This document shows, one piece after another, positions 17,029 to 26,608 of a stretch of 64,000 nt of DNA. Positions within the stretch are counted from its first letter, which is position 1; every line of letters starts with the position of its first letter. The notes beneath the pieces are model-generated. The model made no database searches. It saw only the letters and a list, made by a program, of their open reading frames with translations, and had not been told where the DNA came from. The stretch spans positions 62,001 through 126,000 of the forward strand of contig JAUHZU010000008.1 in the NCBI GenBank assembly GCA_030425705.1, given 5' to 3'. The position numbers and the translations under genes are program-made. The stretch is from Phycisphaerae bacterium. GTDB taxonomy: Bacteria > Planctomycetota > Phycisphaerae > Phycisphaerales > Phycisphaeraceae.

Positions 17029-17625
17029 TTAGAACGACACCTTCGGCGCCTCGCGCTGCTGGGGCTCTTCGATCTCGAAGTATTCCGCGTCGTCGAAGCC
17101 GAACATGTTGGCGAACAGGACCGGCGGGAAGGTCTTCTTGTACTCGTTGTAGCCGTTCACGCCGTCGTTGTACGCCTGGCGCGAGAAGGCGACCTTGTTC
17201 TCGGTGCTGGTCAGTTCCTCGCTGAGCTGCATCATGTTCTGGTTGGCCTTGAGGTCGGGGTAGGCCTCGGCGACGGCCATGAGCCGGCCCAGTGCGCCGG
17301 TGAGCTGGCCCTCGGCCTGGGCGAGCTTGGCCATCTCCTTGGCGTTGGTCGGGTCGCCGTTGACGTTGATCTGCGCCTGCGTCGCGCTGGCGCGGGCCTG
17401 GAGCACGGCCTCGAGCGTCTCCTTCTCGTGGGCCATGTACCCCTTGGCCGTCTCCACCAGATTGGGGATCAGGTCGTGCCGACGCTTAAGCTGGACATCG
17501 ATTTGGGAGAAGGCGTTCTTGCAGCGCTCGCGGAGCTGGACGAGGCGGTTATAGATCTTGATGACGAACACCACCACGATCACGACGAACAGTGCGAGCA
17601 CCAGACCAGCGATCAACCATGCCAT
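17029..17625 (-). CDS. lemA: LemA family protein
   Basis: 198 residues. The start at MAWLIAGLVLALFVVIVVVF gives the family's single N-terminal membrane helix and follows a GAGG ribosome site. Typical LemA signatures follow: IYNRLVQLRERCKNAFSQID, VQLKRRHDLIPNLVETAKGY, and NVAFSRQAYND-type VAFSRQAYNDGVNGYNEYKK with FPPVLFANMFGF. LemA proteins are helical bundles of unknown biochemical role. They are very often encoded with M48 HtpX-like proteases, exactly as here (9 bp apart), suggesting a shared envelope quality-control job. Confidence 0.93.
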   Translation of the reverse strand: MAWLIAGLVLALFVVIVVVFVIKIYNRLVQLRERCKNAFSQIDVQLKRRHDLIPNLVETAKGYMAHEKETLEAVLQARASATQAQINVNGDPTNAKEMAKLAQAEGQLTGALGRLMAVAEAYPDLKANQNMMQLSEELTSTENKVAFSRQAYNDGVNGYNEYKKTFPPVLFANMFGFDDAEYFEIEEPQQREAPKVSF

Positions 17626-17774
17626 GGGAGTACCTCGGGAAGGGGGAAACCAGCCGGGCCGGGGCCCAACAACCGCCCCAGTGTCCCGGGAAACCGCGAC
17701 GCAGGGGCGGGAAAGCGTCCCCGGTAATGTCGCAGAAGCGGGAACCCGCCGCAACGTGAGCATTGGGTTCGCAC

Positions 17775-17803
17775 GAAAACACCCCGGCGCATCGGCCGGG
17801 GTG
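17775..17803 (-). terminator. Rho-independent terminator after rho
   Basis: On the minus strand, a 9-bp stem CACCCCGGC / GCCGGGGTG with a 6-nt loop, then TTTTC. It lies 31 bp after the rho stop. Confidence 0.8.
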
Positions 17804-17833
17804 CACGCGTTTCACCGGGTTCGGTTCGCCGGA

Positions 17834-19249
17834 TCAGCTCTCGACGGACATCGTCAGCAGGAACTCGGCGTTGGTCTTGGCCTTCTTCAGCCGGCCCTTA
17901 AGCAGCTCCATCGCCTCGACCACGTTCATATCGGCCAGGACCTTGCGGAGGCGGTAGACCAGCTTCAGCTCCTGCTCATCCATAAGAAGTTCCTCGCGGC
18001 GCGTGCCCGAGGCGGCGATATCGATCGCGGGGTACACCCGCTTCTCCACCAGCCGGCGGTCCAGGTGCAACTCGCTGTTGCCCGTGCCCTTGAACTCCTC
18101 GAAGATAATGTCGTCGGCCTTCGAGCCGGTATCCACGAGCGCCGTGCCGATGATGGTCAGCGACCCGCCGTCCTCGATCGCGCGGGCGCTGCCGAAGAAC
18201 TTCTTCGGCCTCTGCAGCGCGTTGGAGTCGAGGCCGCCGGTGAGGATCTTGCCCGAGTGCGGCATCTCGGCGTTGTAGGCCCGCGCCATGCGGGTAATCG
18301 AGTCCATCAGGATCACGACGTGGTCGCCGAACTCCACGGCGCGGCGGGCCTTCTCCATCACCATCTCGCACACCTGCACGTGGCGCGAGGTGTTCTCGTC
18401 GAAGGTCGACGCGACGACCTCGACCTCTTTCGGGACGTTGGCCTTGAAGTCTGTTACCTCTTCGGGCCGCTCGTCGATCAGCAGCACGAACACGCGGACG
18501 TCCGGGTAGTTGGTGATGATCGACTTGGCCATCTTCTGGAGCAGCACGGTCTTACCGGTGCGGGGCGGCGCGACGATCAGGGCACGCTGGCCGCGGCCGA
18601 CCGGGGCGACCAGGTCGACAACCCGCATCTCGACGTTGTCCTCGGTCGTCTCCATGATGAAGCGATCGGTCGGGTGCAGCGGCGTGAGGTCTTCGAACGG
18701 ACGGGTGTCTCCGGTCTCGTCGGGGGACTTGCCGTTGATCGCGTCGACACGGAGCAGCGCGAAGTAGCGCTCGCTCTCCTTGGGCGGGCGGATCGTGCCC
18801 TGCACGACGTGGCCGACCTTCAGCCCGAACCGGCGGATCTGCGACGGGCTGACGTAGATGTCGTCGGGGCAGGCGAGGTAGGAGAACTCGGGGCTGCGGA
18901 GGAACCCGAAGCCGTCGGGGAGGATCTCGAGGACGCCCTCGCCGTACATCAGCCCCTGGCCGGCGATGTGGGTCTGCAGGATCTTGAAGATCAGATCCTG
19001 CTTGCTCATACCGTCCTGGCCCTCGATGTTCTCGAGCTTGGCGACCTCGTGCAGTTCATCGATATCCATCGCCTGCAGATCGCGGACGGTCAGGTCGCTG
19101 TGCTTGGCGTCCTCGTAGCGGGCCTGCGTCTCGGCATCGAGCTGTTCATCGGTCTGCGGCTCGTCGTGGTCCTCGACGGCGACGGCGTCCGCTTTCTTGG
19201 CAGAGGATTTCTTGGTGGTTTTCTTCTTACGGGGTGACTTCGCGGCCAT
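17834..19249 (-). CDS. rho: Transcription termination factor Rho
   Basis: 471 residues from [20 protein letters not shown], preceded by GGAG; the upstream frame extension looks untranslated. Rho is a hexameric RNA-dependent ATPase that ends transcription. An N-terminal Lys-rich then acidic insertion (about 1-45) precedes the Rho N-domain, [20 protein letters not shown]. The cold-shock RNA-binding domain contains [17 protein letters not shown]. Walker A is [11 protein letters not shown], and the Q/R-loop area is [11 protein letters not shown]. The C-terminus carries [21 protein letters not shown] low-complexity N-terminal extension is common in high-GC bacteria. Confidence 0.97.
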   Translation of the reverse strand: MAAKSPRKKKTTKKSSAKKADAVAVEDHDEPQTDEQLDAETQARYEDAKHSDLTVRDLQAMDIDELHEVAKLENIEGQDGMSKQDLIFKILQTHIAGQGLMYGEGVLEILPDGFGFLRSPEFSYLACPDDIYVSPSQIRRFGLKVGHVVQGTIRPPKESERYFALLRVDAINGKSPDETGDTRPFEDLTPLHPTDRFIMETTEDNVEMRVVDLVAPVGRGQRALIVAPPRTGKTVLLQKMAKSIITNYPDVRVFVLLIDERPEEVTDFKANVPKEVEVVASTFDENTSRHVQVCEMVMEKARRAVEFGDHVVILMDSITRMARAYNAEMPHSGKILTGGLDSNALQRPKKFFGSARAIEDGGSLTIIGTALVDTGSKADDIIFEEFKGTGNSELHLDRRLVEKRVYPAIDIAASGTRREELLMDEQELKLVYRLRKVLADMNVVEAMELLKGRLKKAKTNAEFLLTMSVES

Positions 19250-19423
19250 GCGAGGGGCTCCGGGTCGGCCGTGCAGCGCCCGGCCGGGATCGGCCGATGC
19301 GGGTGCAGGGATGGGGGTGGGACGATACGGGGGCATCGCCCGGAAAGGCGAGGCGGGGGGTTGCACTTTCGGTGCGGGGGAGGGTGGGCCAAGGGCCCGA
19401 ATGTGAAACGCACGATGCCGATG

Positions 19424-20101
19424 CTATGCGTGACGGGACGTACGGCCCCGAGCAAAGGCCTGGAGGATATCGTTCAGTACGTCGGCGACCCGGCTTCGGA
19501 TCGTTTCCCGGTCGCCTACGTTGTAAAGGATATGGTCTGCCGCCGATCGCTTGGTGTCAAGCGGGGCCTGGGCGGCCTCCCGCTCGGCCAGTTCCTCGGC
19601 CGACCAGCCCCGTGACGCTTGCACTCTGGCCTGCCGCTCCTCCAAGGGCGTATCGACAAAGACCAGCACGTCACACCCCTCCGCCAGCCCCGCCTCGATC
19701 AGCAGCGGGCAGTCCTCCACGATCGCGGGGATCATCGGCGAGGGGTGGGCGAACACCTCCTGCCGGATCGCTTCACGCCAGCGGTTCACATACGGGTGGA
19801 TCAGGCCCTCCAGCCGCTGACGCTCGCCCGCGTCGGCAAACACGATCTCGCCGATGCGTCGGCGGTCGGCCCGTCCGTCCACCACGACGCCATCGCCCCA
19901 CCACGCCGCGAGCGTCTCCAACACCCTGGGGTCCAGCATCGCCTCGCGCGACAACTGGTCCGCATCGATCACGACACAGCCCAGCGCCGCGAAGTCGCGC
20001 GCGATCGTGCTCTTCCCCGAGCCGGGCGCACCGAGCAGGCCGATGACCGGGACCCCGCGGGTCTCGCCGTCAGTTTCTTGTTCATCCGGCATCACGGGCA
20101 T
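19424..20101 (-). CDS. coaE: Dephospho-CoA kinase
   Basis: 225 residues (or 222 from the second Met at 20092). It catalyses the last step of coenzyme A synthesis, phosphorylating the ribose 3'-OH of dephospho-CoA. The P-loop is GLLGAPGSGKSTIARDFAAL. The family motif is VIDADQLSREAMLDP, the CoA-binding lid region contains GLIHPYVNRWRE, and DCPLLIEAGL follows. The C-terminus has RSAADHILYNVGD in place of the usual ADxVIxNxG. It lies 10 bp downstream of the metallopeptidase-like gene, so the two are probably co-transcribed. Confidence 0.92.
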   Translation of the reverse strand: MPVMPDEQETDGETRGVPVIGLLGAPGSGKSTIARDFAALGCVVIDADQLSREAMLDPRVLETLAAWWGDGVVVDGRADRRRIGEIVFADAGERQRLEGLIHPYVNRWREAIRQEVFAHPSPMIPAIVEDCPLLIEAGLAEGCDVLVFVDTPLEERQARVQASRGWSAEELAEREAAQAPLDTKRSAADHILYNVGDRETIRSRVADVLNDILQAFARGRTSRHA

Positions 20102-20111
20102 GATAGCCCGT

Positions 20112-21416
20112 CTACGGCAACAACTGCTCGTTGAGCGCCCGGTCCAGCCGACGCTTGAACCGCAGCACCAGCCGGCGTTCGTCCATGCGGTATGACGCGT
20201 CGAGTGCTTCGGCCCAGCCGTCGCCGTCCTTGATGCCGTCCATCAGCACCGGGTAGCGCTCGGCCGAGCGTTCCAACAGGTACTGCGTCAGGGCCCCGGC
20301 GATGTCGTACTGCCAGGCCTGCAGGCCTTCCTCAGCGAAGAAGCCCTCCCCAAGCCCGCGCTCGCCCTGCAGCCGCAACGCCGCCCGCCCGTAGAGCCCG
20401 GCCCCGCTGGGCGGCTCGACCTGGTGGGCGATGTACTCCGCCAGCCCCTCGTTGACCCAGTCGGGGACGTGCTCCGGCGAGCGGTAGCGGTGGACATAGC
20501 CGTGCACGAACTCGTGGATGATGACGTGCGTGGTCTCCCGTTCCGACAGCCGGCGGTGGCAGGCGATGTGCACGAAGCCGTTGCCGTAGCCGTGGCAGAG
20601 CCCGCCGGAATCGAACGCCTCGGTGTCGTGCAGTTCGAGCTGGAAACGGATGTAGTCCCGGCGGTTCTGAAAAACGAAGATCAGGCACTTGCCGCGGAAG
20701 ATGTTGCCGTCCGGGTCCGCGCCCAGAAGCTCGGCGACCGCGCGGTAGGCCTCGGTCAGTTTTTCGCCCCAGCGTGATACGTCCTCCCCGGGCATGTCTG
20801 TGCAGACGATAAACCGGGGCGATTCGTAGACGTTCAGGCCGATCGCCAGCTCGCGCTGGGCCCGCTCACAGAAGGCAAGCAGCTCGGCGTTGCTCTGCTC
20901 CATGAGGCCTGCATCGAGCTCGCCCCACATCTCCGGGTCGGCGGTGCCGACGAAGCGCGGCCCTTCACCACGACCGGCGCGCTGACGGGCCTCCTCGACC
21001 GCGTCATCCAGGGACGGATCGGCCGTAAGCGCCTCGGCAAACGCGGCCTCGGCCGCATCTGCGCCGTCGCGGTGACGCTGAAGCAGTACCCCCAGCCGCA
21101 GGAGCGCCCCGCCGTCGCCCTCGGGCTCTTCGAGGAACCGCCAGTACCGATCGAACGCATCGATCGGCAGGGCCGTCCACATCAGCCGGTGCCCCGCCCC
21201 ACCGTCCTCGGGCGTCAGGGTAAAGCCGATCTCGTCGTATTCGGTGATCGTGCCCCGGACGACCTGCCCGGACTGCAGCGTCACGGTCAGACGGATCACC
21301 TTGCCCTCGGCGGGGACCTCCGCGGCGGCCGGCGGCACGGCCCACAGCAACAGAAGCCCGATGAGAAGCGTCCGGCCCGTGATCGTCAGGTGGTTTCCAT
21401 GGCGTTTGGAATGCAT
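20112..21416 (-). CDS. Secreted gluzincin-like (peptidase MA-type) protein
   Basis: 434 residues from MHSKRHGNHLTITG (a Met six codons earlier is also possible). The signal peptide TLLIGLLLLWAVPPAAA predicts export. A small beta-rich N-terminal module (IRLTVTLQSGQVVRGTITEY, about 40-95) and a TPR-like helical stretch (about 100-145) precede the catalytic region. HEFVH at 301-305 is a zinc HExxH motif, and NEGLAEY at 322-328 supplies the expected downstream Glu ligand, as in gluzincins of the peptidase-MA/DUF1570 type. The substrate is unknown; it may be an envelope or extracellular protease. It precedes coaE by 10 bp. Confidence 0.75.
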   Translation of the reverse strand: MHSKRHGNHLTITGRTLLIGLLLLWAVPPAAAEVPAEGKVIRLTVTLQSGQVVRGTITEYDEIGFTLTPEDGGAGHRLMWTALPIDAFDRYWRFLEEPEGDGGALLRLGVLLQRHRDGADAAEAAFAEALTADPSLDDAVEEARQRAGRGEGPRFVGTADPEMWGELDAGLMEQSNAELLAFCERAQRELAIGLNVYESPRFIVCTDMPGEDVSRWGEKLTEAYRAVAELLGADPDGNIFRGKCLIFVFQNRRDYIRFQLELHDTEAFDSGGLCHGYGNGFVHIACHRRLSERETTHVIIHEFVHGYVHRYRSPEHVPDWVNEGLAEYIAHQVEPPSGAGLYGRAALRLQGERGLGEGFFAEEGLQAWQYDIAGALTQYLLERSAERYPVLMDGIKDGDGWAEALDASYRMDERRLVLRFKRRLDRALNEQLLP

Positions 21417-21519
21417 CGCAGCCCCTGGGTACATGGGATCAGCATACCCCGCCGCAACGCTTCGCCCAACAACGCGTTAGGCATCAAACGGCCTGTCATG
21501 GCGGGTTCTAAGGCCGCAC

Positions 21520-21548
21520 TTGCCTTTGACGCGCGGGGTGACCATAAT
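21520..21548 (+). promoter_or_regulatory. Sigma-70-type promoter upstream of first pilB
   Basis: TTGCCT (21520-21525), 17-nt spacer, CATAAT (21543-21548), 60 nt before the pilB start at 21608. Confidence 0.5.
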
Positions 21549-21607
21549 TCAGACAGCGGCAGCCCCGCCGCGGCAGGCACCCCCAACCCCCGATTTGTGA
21601 GGTCTGG

Positions 21608-23395
21608 ATGGCTCGAAAGCGCGATAAGCTCGCTGAAATCCTACGCAAGTGGGGGCTCATCGATGACCAGCAGGCCCGCGAAGGCCTCAAAATCTCTCAG
21701 GGCTCCCGCAAGCGGATCGGCGAGGTGCTCGTGGACCTGGGCTATGTCCAGGAGAACGACGTCGCTAAAGCCGTCGCATCTCAACTCGGCATGGAATTTG
21801 TCGACCTCGATCAGCCCAATGTCATCGACAAGGAAAACATCCCGCTCATCCCCGAAGAGCTGATCCGCAAATACACCATCCTCCCGCTCGGGAAGGAAGG
21901 CCACCGTATCAAGGTCCTGGTCCACGACCCGATGGACCTCGCGCTGATCGATGACCTGCGGTTCCGCCTGAACTCCGACATCGACATGTCCCTCGCCGCG
22001 AAGGGCAAGATCAAGGAGTACATCGACAAGGTCCTCAGCAGCGAGATCCAGAAGTCCATCGACTCACTCACGATGGACATGTCCGTCGACATGTCGCTGG
22101 ACCGTACCCTCGACACGTCCATCGACATGGACTACGACGGGGACACGGACAAGAAAGACGACGACGACGAGTTCGACGGGCAGCAGGCCCCGATCATCAA
22201 GCTCGTAAACCAGATCATCACCGAAGGCGTCACCACCCGCGCCTCGGATATCCACATCGAACCCTTCGAAGACCGCGTCCGCCTGCGCTACCGGATCGAC
22301 GGCGTCTGCCAGGAACGGCAGAAGATCCCCAAGCGGACCCAGGGCTCGGTCATCGCCCGCCTGAAGATCCTCGCCGGCGTCCGCGTGGAAGAGAGACGCA
22401 TCCCGCAGGACGGCCGGATCAAGATGAAGATCGCCGGGGAGCAGATCGACTTCCGTGTGTCGTTCTGCCCGGCGTACCACGGCGAATCGATCGTCCTGCG
22501 TATCCTCCGCCCCGATGCCGCCAAGATCGGATTGCGCAACCTCGGGATGCAGGACGACACCCTCGACGCGTTCCACGAGATTATCAACCGGCCCAACGGC
22601 ATCTTCCTCGTCACCGGACCCACCGGCTCGGGCAAGACGACGACGCTCTACTCGGCCCTGCAGGAGCTCAACCGCCCCGACCGCAAGATCATCACCGCCG
22701 AGGACCCGATCGAATACAACTTCAAGGGCATCAACCAGTGCCAGGTCCAGACGGACATCGGCATGACGTTCCAGGCGATCCTCCGTTCGATGCTGCGCCA
22801 GGCGCCCAACGTCATCCTCGTCGGTGAGATCCGCGACCTGGAGGTCGGCGACATCGCCGTGCAGGCCGCGCTGACCGGGCACATGGTGTTCTCCACGCTG
22901 CACACCAACGACGCCCCCTCGGCGATCACGCGTCTGCTCGACATGGGGCTCAAGCCGTTCCTCGTCGCCAGCTCGATCCAGGCGATCCTCGCCCAGCGGC
23001 TGGTCCGTATCCTCTGCGAGCACTGCAAGGTCCCCGACGAGAACCCCAACCCGCGGTACATGTCGCTGTGCGGCTTCAAGCCCAACGAGATCGAGGGCAA
23101 GCCGATCATGCGCGAGGCCGGCTGCAAGCGGTGCTCGGGCTCGGGCTTCCGAGGCCGACGTGGCGTGTATGAACTGATGAAGATGAACAGCGAGATCCGC
23201 GACCTGGCGTTCCAGCGCTCCACCGTGAGTTCGATCCGCGCCGCGGCCCACGCCGCGGGGATGCGGAACCTGCTGGGTGACGGCAAGCTCAAGGTGCTCG
23301 AAGGAAAGACCACGATGCAGGAAGTTGCCAAGATCGCTCAGGTCGAAGGCGTCATTGATGCCGCCGCGACCGACGACGACGGCCTCGCCGCCTGA
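21608..23395 (+). CDS. pilB: GspE/PilB-type assembly ATPase, first copy
   Basis: 595 residues. This hexameric ATPase drives extension of type IV pili or type II secretion pseudopili. An N-terminal MshEN-type domain (about 1-145; LAEILRKWGLIDDQQAREGL) is joined to the motor by an unusual Met/Asp-rich linker (SLTMDMSVDMSLDRTLDTSI then a run of Asp). Motor signatures are Walker A GPTGSGKTTTLY, the Asp box EDPIEYNFKGINQ, Walker B ILVGEIRD, and the His box STLHTNDAPSA. A tetracysteine zinc site is CEHC...CKRC. It begins a four-gene set with pilT, a second pilB and pilC. Confidence 0.93.
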   Translation: MARKRDKLAEILRKWGLIDDQQAREGLKISQGSRKRIGEVLVDLGYVQENDVAKAVASQLGMEFVDLDQPNVIDKENIPLIPEELIRKYTILPLGKEGHRIKVLVHDPMDLALIDDLRFRLNSDIDMSLAAKGKIKEYIDKVLSSEIQKSIDSLTMDMSVDMSLDRTLDTSIDMDYDGDTDKKDDDDEFDGQQAPIIKLVNQIITEGVTTRASDIHIEPFEDRVRLRYRIDGVCQERQKIPKRTQGSVIARLKILAGVRVEERRIPQDGRIKMKIAGEQIDFRVSFCPAYHGESIVLRILRPDAAKIGLRNLGMQDDTLDAFHEIINRPNGIFLVTGPTGSGKTTTLYSALQELNRPDRKIITAEDPIEYNFKGINQCQVQTDIGMTFQAILRSMLRQAPNVILVGEIRDLEVGDIAVQAALTGHMVFSTLHTNDAPSAITRLLDMGLKPFLVASSIQAILAQRLVRILCEHCKVPDENPNPRYMSLCGFKPNEIEGKPIMREAGCKRCSGSGFRGRRGVYELMKMNSEIRDLAFQRSTVSSIRAAAHAAGMRNLLGDGKLKVLEGKTTMQEVAKIAQVEGVIDAAATDDDGLAA

Positions 23396-23463
23396 CTCCC
23401 CCCGAAGTCCCCCCGCCGACCGGGCAGGCCGACGCCTGACGGTCGGCAGCGAAAGCAGAACCT

Positions 23464-24606
23464 ATGTCCAGTTTCCACATCGACCGACTGCTCGACACCG
23501 TGATCCGCCAGGAGGCGAGCGACCTGCACCTGACCGTGGGCAAGCCCCCCACCGTCCGCATGCGCGGCCGGCTCATTGAGCTGAAGACCCGCGACCTCGA
23601 GCCGCCGGACACGATCTCCCTGATGAAGGCGATCTCCCCGGAACGTGCCCAGACCGAGCTCCAGGAAGAAGGCGGCAGCGACTACGGCTTCGCCTACGGC
23701 GACCAGGACGACCCGGACAACTCCGCCCGGTTCCGCGTCTCCATCTTCAAGCAGAAGGGCGACGTCGCGCTGGTGCTCCGACGGATCCCCAACCGCCTGC
23801 TGGACATCGACAAGATCGGCCTGCCCCCCATCGTCAAGGACCTGATCCGCCGGCCGCGCGGGCTGTTCCTCGTCACCGGCCCGACCGGCTCGGGCAAGAC
23901 CACGACCCTCGCGTCGATGATCGACCACATCAACATGAACCTCGACCGCCACATCATCACGGTCGAAGACCCCATCGAGTACTACCAGCCGCACAAGAAA
24001 TCGATCGTCAACCAGCGCGAGGTGGGCGTCGATGTGCCCTCCTTCTCCGAGGCCCTGCGACGTGCACTCCGCCAGGACCCGGACGTCATCCTCGTCGGCG
24101 AGATGCGCGACCTCGAGACCATCGAGTCCGCGATCACCGCCTCCGAGACCGGCCACCTGGTGTTCGGCACGCTCCACACCTCGGGCGCCGCCTCCACGAT
24201 CAACCGCATCGTCGACGCCTTCCCCGTGAGCCAGCAGGCCCAGATCCGCATCCAGCTCTCGACCGCCCTGATGGCCGTGCTCTCCCAGACGCTCATCAAA
24301 CGGATCGACACCAAGGGGATGTGCGCGTCGTACGAGTTCATGGTGGTGACCCCCGCGATCGCCCACCTCATCCGCGACAACAAGTCCTTCCGGATCGACT
24401 CGGCCATCCAGACCGGTCGAAAGTTCGGGATGCAGCTCCTGGACGACCACCTCTGGAGCCAGTACGAGCAAGGCATGATCTCGGCCGAGGACATGATCGA
24501 CCGGGCCAAGAGCGCCGAGCAGCTGATCGAAAAGGTCCACCGCGCGGGCGGCCAGGTCGGTCGGCCCGAACTCGACGACGCCGAGGCGAGCCCGGCCACA
24601 GCCTAA
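23464..24606 (+). CDS. pilT: Type IV pilus retraction ATPase PilT
   Basis: 380 residues. It depolymerises pili and powers retraction. The PilT N-terminal domain (SDLHLTVGKPPTVRMRGRL) is followed by Walker A GPTGSGKTTTLASM, EDPIEYYQPHKKSIVNQREV, Walker B VILVGEMRDLETI and GTLHTSGAASTINR. The retraction-type C-terminal motif is present as AIAHLIRDNKSFRIDSAIQT (canonical AIRNLIRE). That motif, and the absence of the tetracysteine zinc site, distinguish it from its PilB neighbours. It lies 68 bp after the first pilB. A retraction motor suggests true type IV pili and not just type II secretion. Confidence 0.95.
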   Translation: MSSFHIDRLLDTVIRQEASDLHLTVGKPPTVRMRGRLIELKTRDLEPPDTISLMKAISPERAQTELQEEGGSDYGFAYGDQDDPDNSARFRVSIFKQKGDVALVLRRIPNRLLDIDKIGLPPIVKDLIRRPRGLFLVTGPTGSGKTTTLASMIDHINMNLDRHIITVEDPIEYYQPHKKSIVNQREVGVDVPSFSEALRRALRQDPDVILVGEMRDLETIESAITASETGHLVFGTLHTSGAASTINRIVDAFPVSQQAQIRIQLSTALMAVLSQTLIKRIDTKGMCASYEFMVVTPAIAHLIRDNKSFRIDSAIQTGRKFGMQLLDDHLWSQYEQGMISAEDMIDRAKSAEQLIEKVHRAGGQVGRPELDDAEASPATA

Positions 24607-24692
24607 CCCGGATACGGGCTTCCCGGCATACCGGCCCCACCGTGCCGATGCTGAAATCCGGGTGTCGATTGATTAAAACCGGTGCCGCATCA

Positions 24693-24721
24693 TTGTGGAT
24701 GCGGTTTGAGCCGGGTATAGT
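24693..24721 (+). promoter_or_regulatory. Promoter upstream of second pilB
   Basis: TTGTGG (24693-24698), 17-nt spacer, TATAGT (24716-24721), in a 195-bp gap after pilT. It implies that the second pilB and pilC can be expressed apart from the first pilB and pilT. Confidence 0.65.
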
Positions 24722-24801
24722 GCGATTGACTTACCCCCTGCTGTCTCTGCCCCGCCTGACCGGTGGAACCCGGCTCGACAGCACGAATTGGAGCCCCTCG
24801 T

Positions 24802-26538
24802 ATGGCGGTCGAAGACACCAGTGACCTGAAGGGACGTCGGCTCGGCCGAATCCTGACCAAGATGGGGAAGGTCACCCGGGACCAGGTCACCGAGGCGCTC
24901 GAACTCCAAAAACAGAAGAAGCGCCCGATCGGCCAGCTCCTCATCGAGCTGGGCTACATCACCGAGGACGATGTCAATTTCGCCCGCGCGATGCAGGACG
25001 GGATGCAGGTCGTCGACCTGGAAGACTTTGATATCTCCGACGAGGTCCGCCGGCAGATCCCCGCGGAGATGGCCAACGCGTACCAGGTCGTGCCGATCAT
25101 GTACGACAAGGCGGCCAACCGGCTGACCGTCGCGATGAAGTCGGCCGACAACTTCCGGGCCCTGGACGACCTCCGTCTTCTGATGGGCTTCCAGGTCGAG
25201 GCGATGATCGCCCCCGGCGACCAGCTCACCAAGCGCATCAAGCAGTTCTACGGCGATGACGAAGAGTCGCTCACTGGCCTCATCAGCGAACTCGCCGAGG
25301 ACGAAGACCTCCAGCAGTTCGAGGACTCGGGCGCATCGATCGACCTCGAAGAGCTGGCCCTGCAGGTCGAGGACAACCGCGTCAAACGTCTGCTGAACCT
25401 CGTGCTGCTCCAGGCGATCAAGGACAAGGCCTCAGACATCCACTTCGAGCCGTTCGAGGACGAATTCAAGATGCGCTACCGCATCGACGGCGTCCTGTAC
25501 GAGATGATCCCCCCGCCGCGGCACCTGGCGAACGCGATCGTCAGCCGGATCAAGGTCATGGCGGACCTCGACATCGCCGAACGCCGCCTGCCCCAGGACG
25601 GCCGGATCGAGCTGGTCGTCAACGGCCAGCCGGTCGACCTGCGTGTCGCGGTGCTGCCGACCATGTTCGGCGAGTCGTGCGTCATGCGTGTGCTCGACCG
25701 GTCCAACGTCTCGCTGGACCTGGGCAAGGTCGGCCTCCGTGAAGACGACCTCAACATCGTCCGCCAGCTGATCAAGAAGCCCAACGGTATCGTCATCGTC
25801 ACCGGCCCGACCGGCTCGGGCAAGACGACCACGCTCTACTCCGCCCTCAACGAGCTCAACGAGATCACCGAGAAGATCCTCACCGCCGAGGACCCGGTCG
25901 AGTACGACATCGACGGCCTGATCCAGGTGCAGGTCAACGCGGACGTCGGGCTCACCTTCGCCAAAGCGCTCCGCAGCTTCCTCCGTCAGGACCCCGACAT
26001 CGTGCTGATCGGTGAGACCCGCGACCTCGAAACCGCGCAGATCGCCGTGCAGGCGTCGCTCACCGGCCACCTCGTGTTCACGACGCTGCACACCAACGAC
26101 GCGCCCAGCTCGATCGCCCGTCTGGTTGACCTCGGCCTGGAGACCTTCCTCATCACCGCGACGATCGAGGGCATCATCGCCCAGCGGCTGGTGCGGAAGA
26201 TCTGTACCCGCTGCAAGCAGCCGTACACCCCCACCGACGACGAGCTGATGAAGCTGGAGCTGACCCCCGAGGACCTCGGCGGCCGGCAGCTCTACCGCGG
26301 CAAGGGCTGCGACTACTGCAACCAGTCGGGCTACCGTGGGCGGTTCGGCATCTTCGAGATCATGGTGATGAACGACAAGCTGCGCGACCTGGTGATGAAG
26401 AACGCCTCGTCGCAGCAGATCGCTTCGGAATGCAAGAAGTCCGGGATGCGGACCCTCCGCCAGTCGGGGCTGCTGGCGCTTTACGACGGGATCACAACGA
26501 TTGACGAGGTGGTGCGGGAGACGCTGGTTGCCGAGTAG
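24802..26538 (+). CDS. pilB: GspE/PilB-type assembly ATPase, second copy
   Basis: 578 residues from MAVEDTSDLKGRRLGRILTK, preceded by TTGGAG; an earlier in-frame ATG at 24763 is not conserved. Same architecture as the first copy: N-terminal MshEN domain (about 1-150), then Walker A GPTGSGKTTTLYSALNELNE, EDPVEYDIDGLIQVQVN, Walker B IVLIGETRDLETA, TLHTNDAPSSIARL, and tetracysteine CTRCKQ...CDYC. It has an ordinary acidic linker without the Met/Asp repeat. The two PilB copies may form alternative or mixed motors, or serve pili and secretion separately. pilC follows 70 bp downstream. Confidence 0.93.
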   Translation: MAVEDTSDLKGRRLGRILTKMGKVTRDQVTEALELQKQKKRPIGQLLIELGYITEDDVNFARAMQDGMQVVDLEDFDISDEVRRQIPAEMANAYQVVPIMYDKAANRLTVAMKSADNFRALDDLRLLMGFQVEAMIAPGDQLTKRIKQFYGDDEESLTGLISELAEDEDLQQFEDSGASIDLEELALQVEDNRVKRLLNLVLLQAIKDKASDIHFEPFEDEFKMRYRIDGVLYEMIPPPRHLANAIVSRIKVMADLDIAERRLPQDGRIELVVNGQPVDLRVAVLPTMFGESCVMRVLDRSNVSLDLGKVGLREDDLNIVRQLIKKPNGIVIVTGPTGSGKTTTLYSALNELNEITEKILTAEDPVEYDIDGLIQVQVNADVGLTFAKALRSFLRQDPDIVLIGETRDLETAQIAVQASLTGHLVFTTLHTNDAPSSIARLVDLGLETFLITATIEGIIAQRLVRKICTRCKQPYTPTDDELMKLELTPEDLGGRQLYRGKGCDYCNQSGYRGRFGIFEIMVMNDKLRDLVMKNASSQQIASECKKSGMRTLRQSGLLALYDGITTIDEVVRETLVAE

Positions 26539-26608
26539 TTGCGGCAGCGGGCGTGTGGTGGATGTGTGGATCGAGCTAATCCGTGCCGGGTGGGCAAGGA
26601 CCTAACGA

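Noticed and set aside
14896-17727. 943-codon plus-strand frame opposite the M48 protease and lemA
   Set aside because: Arg/Gln/Gly-rich nonsense-like composition; both minus-strand genes are clear family members.
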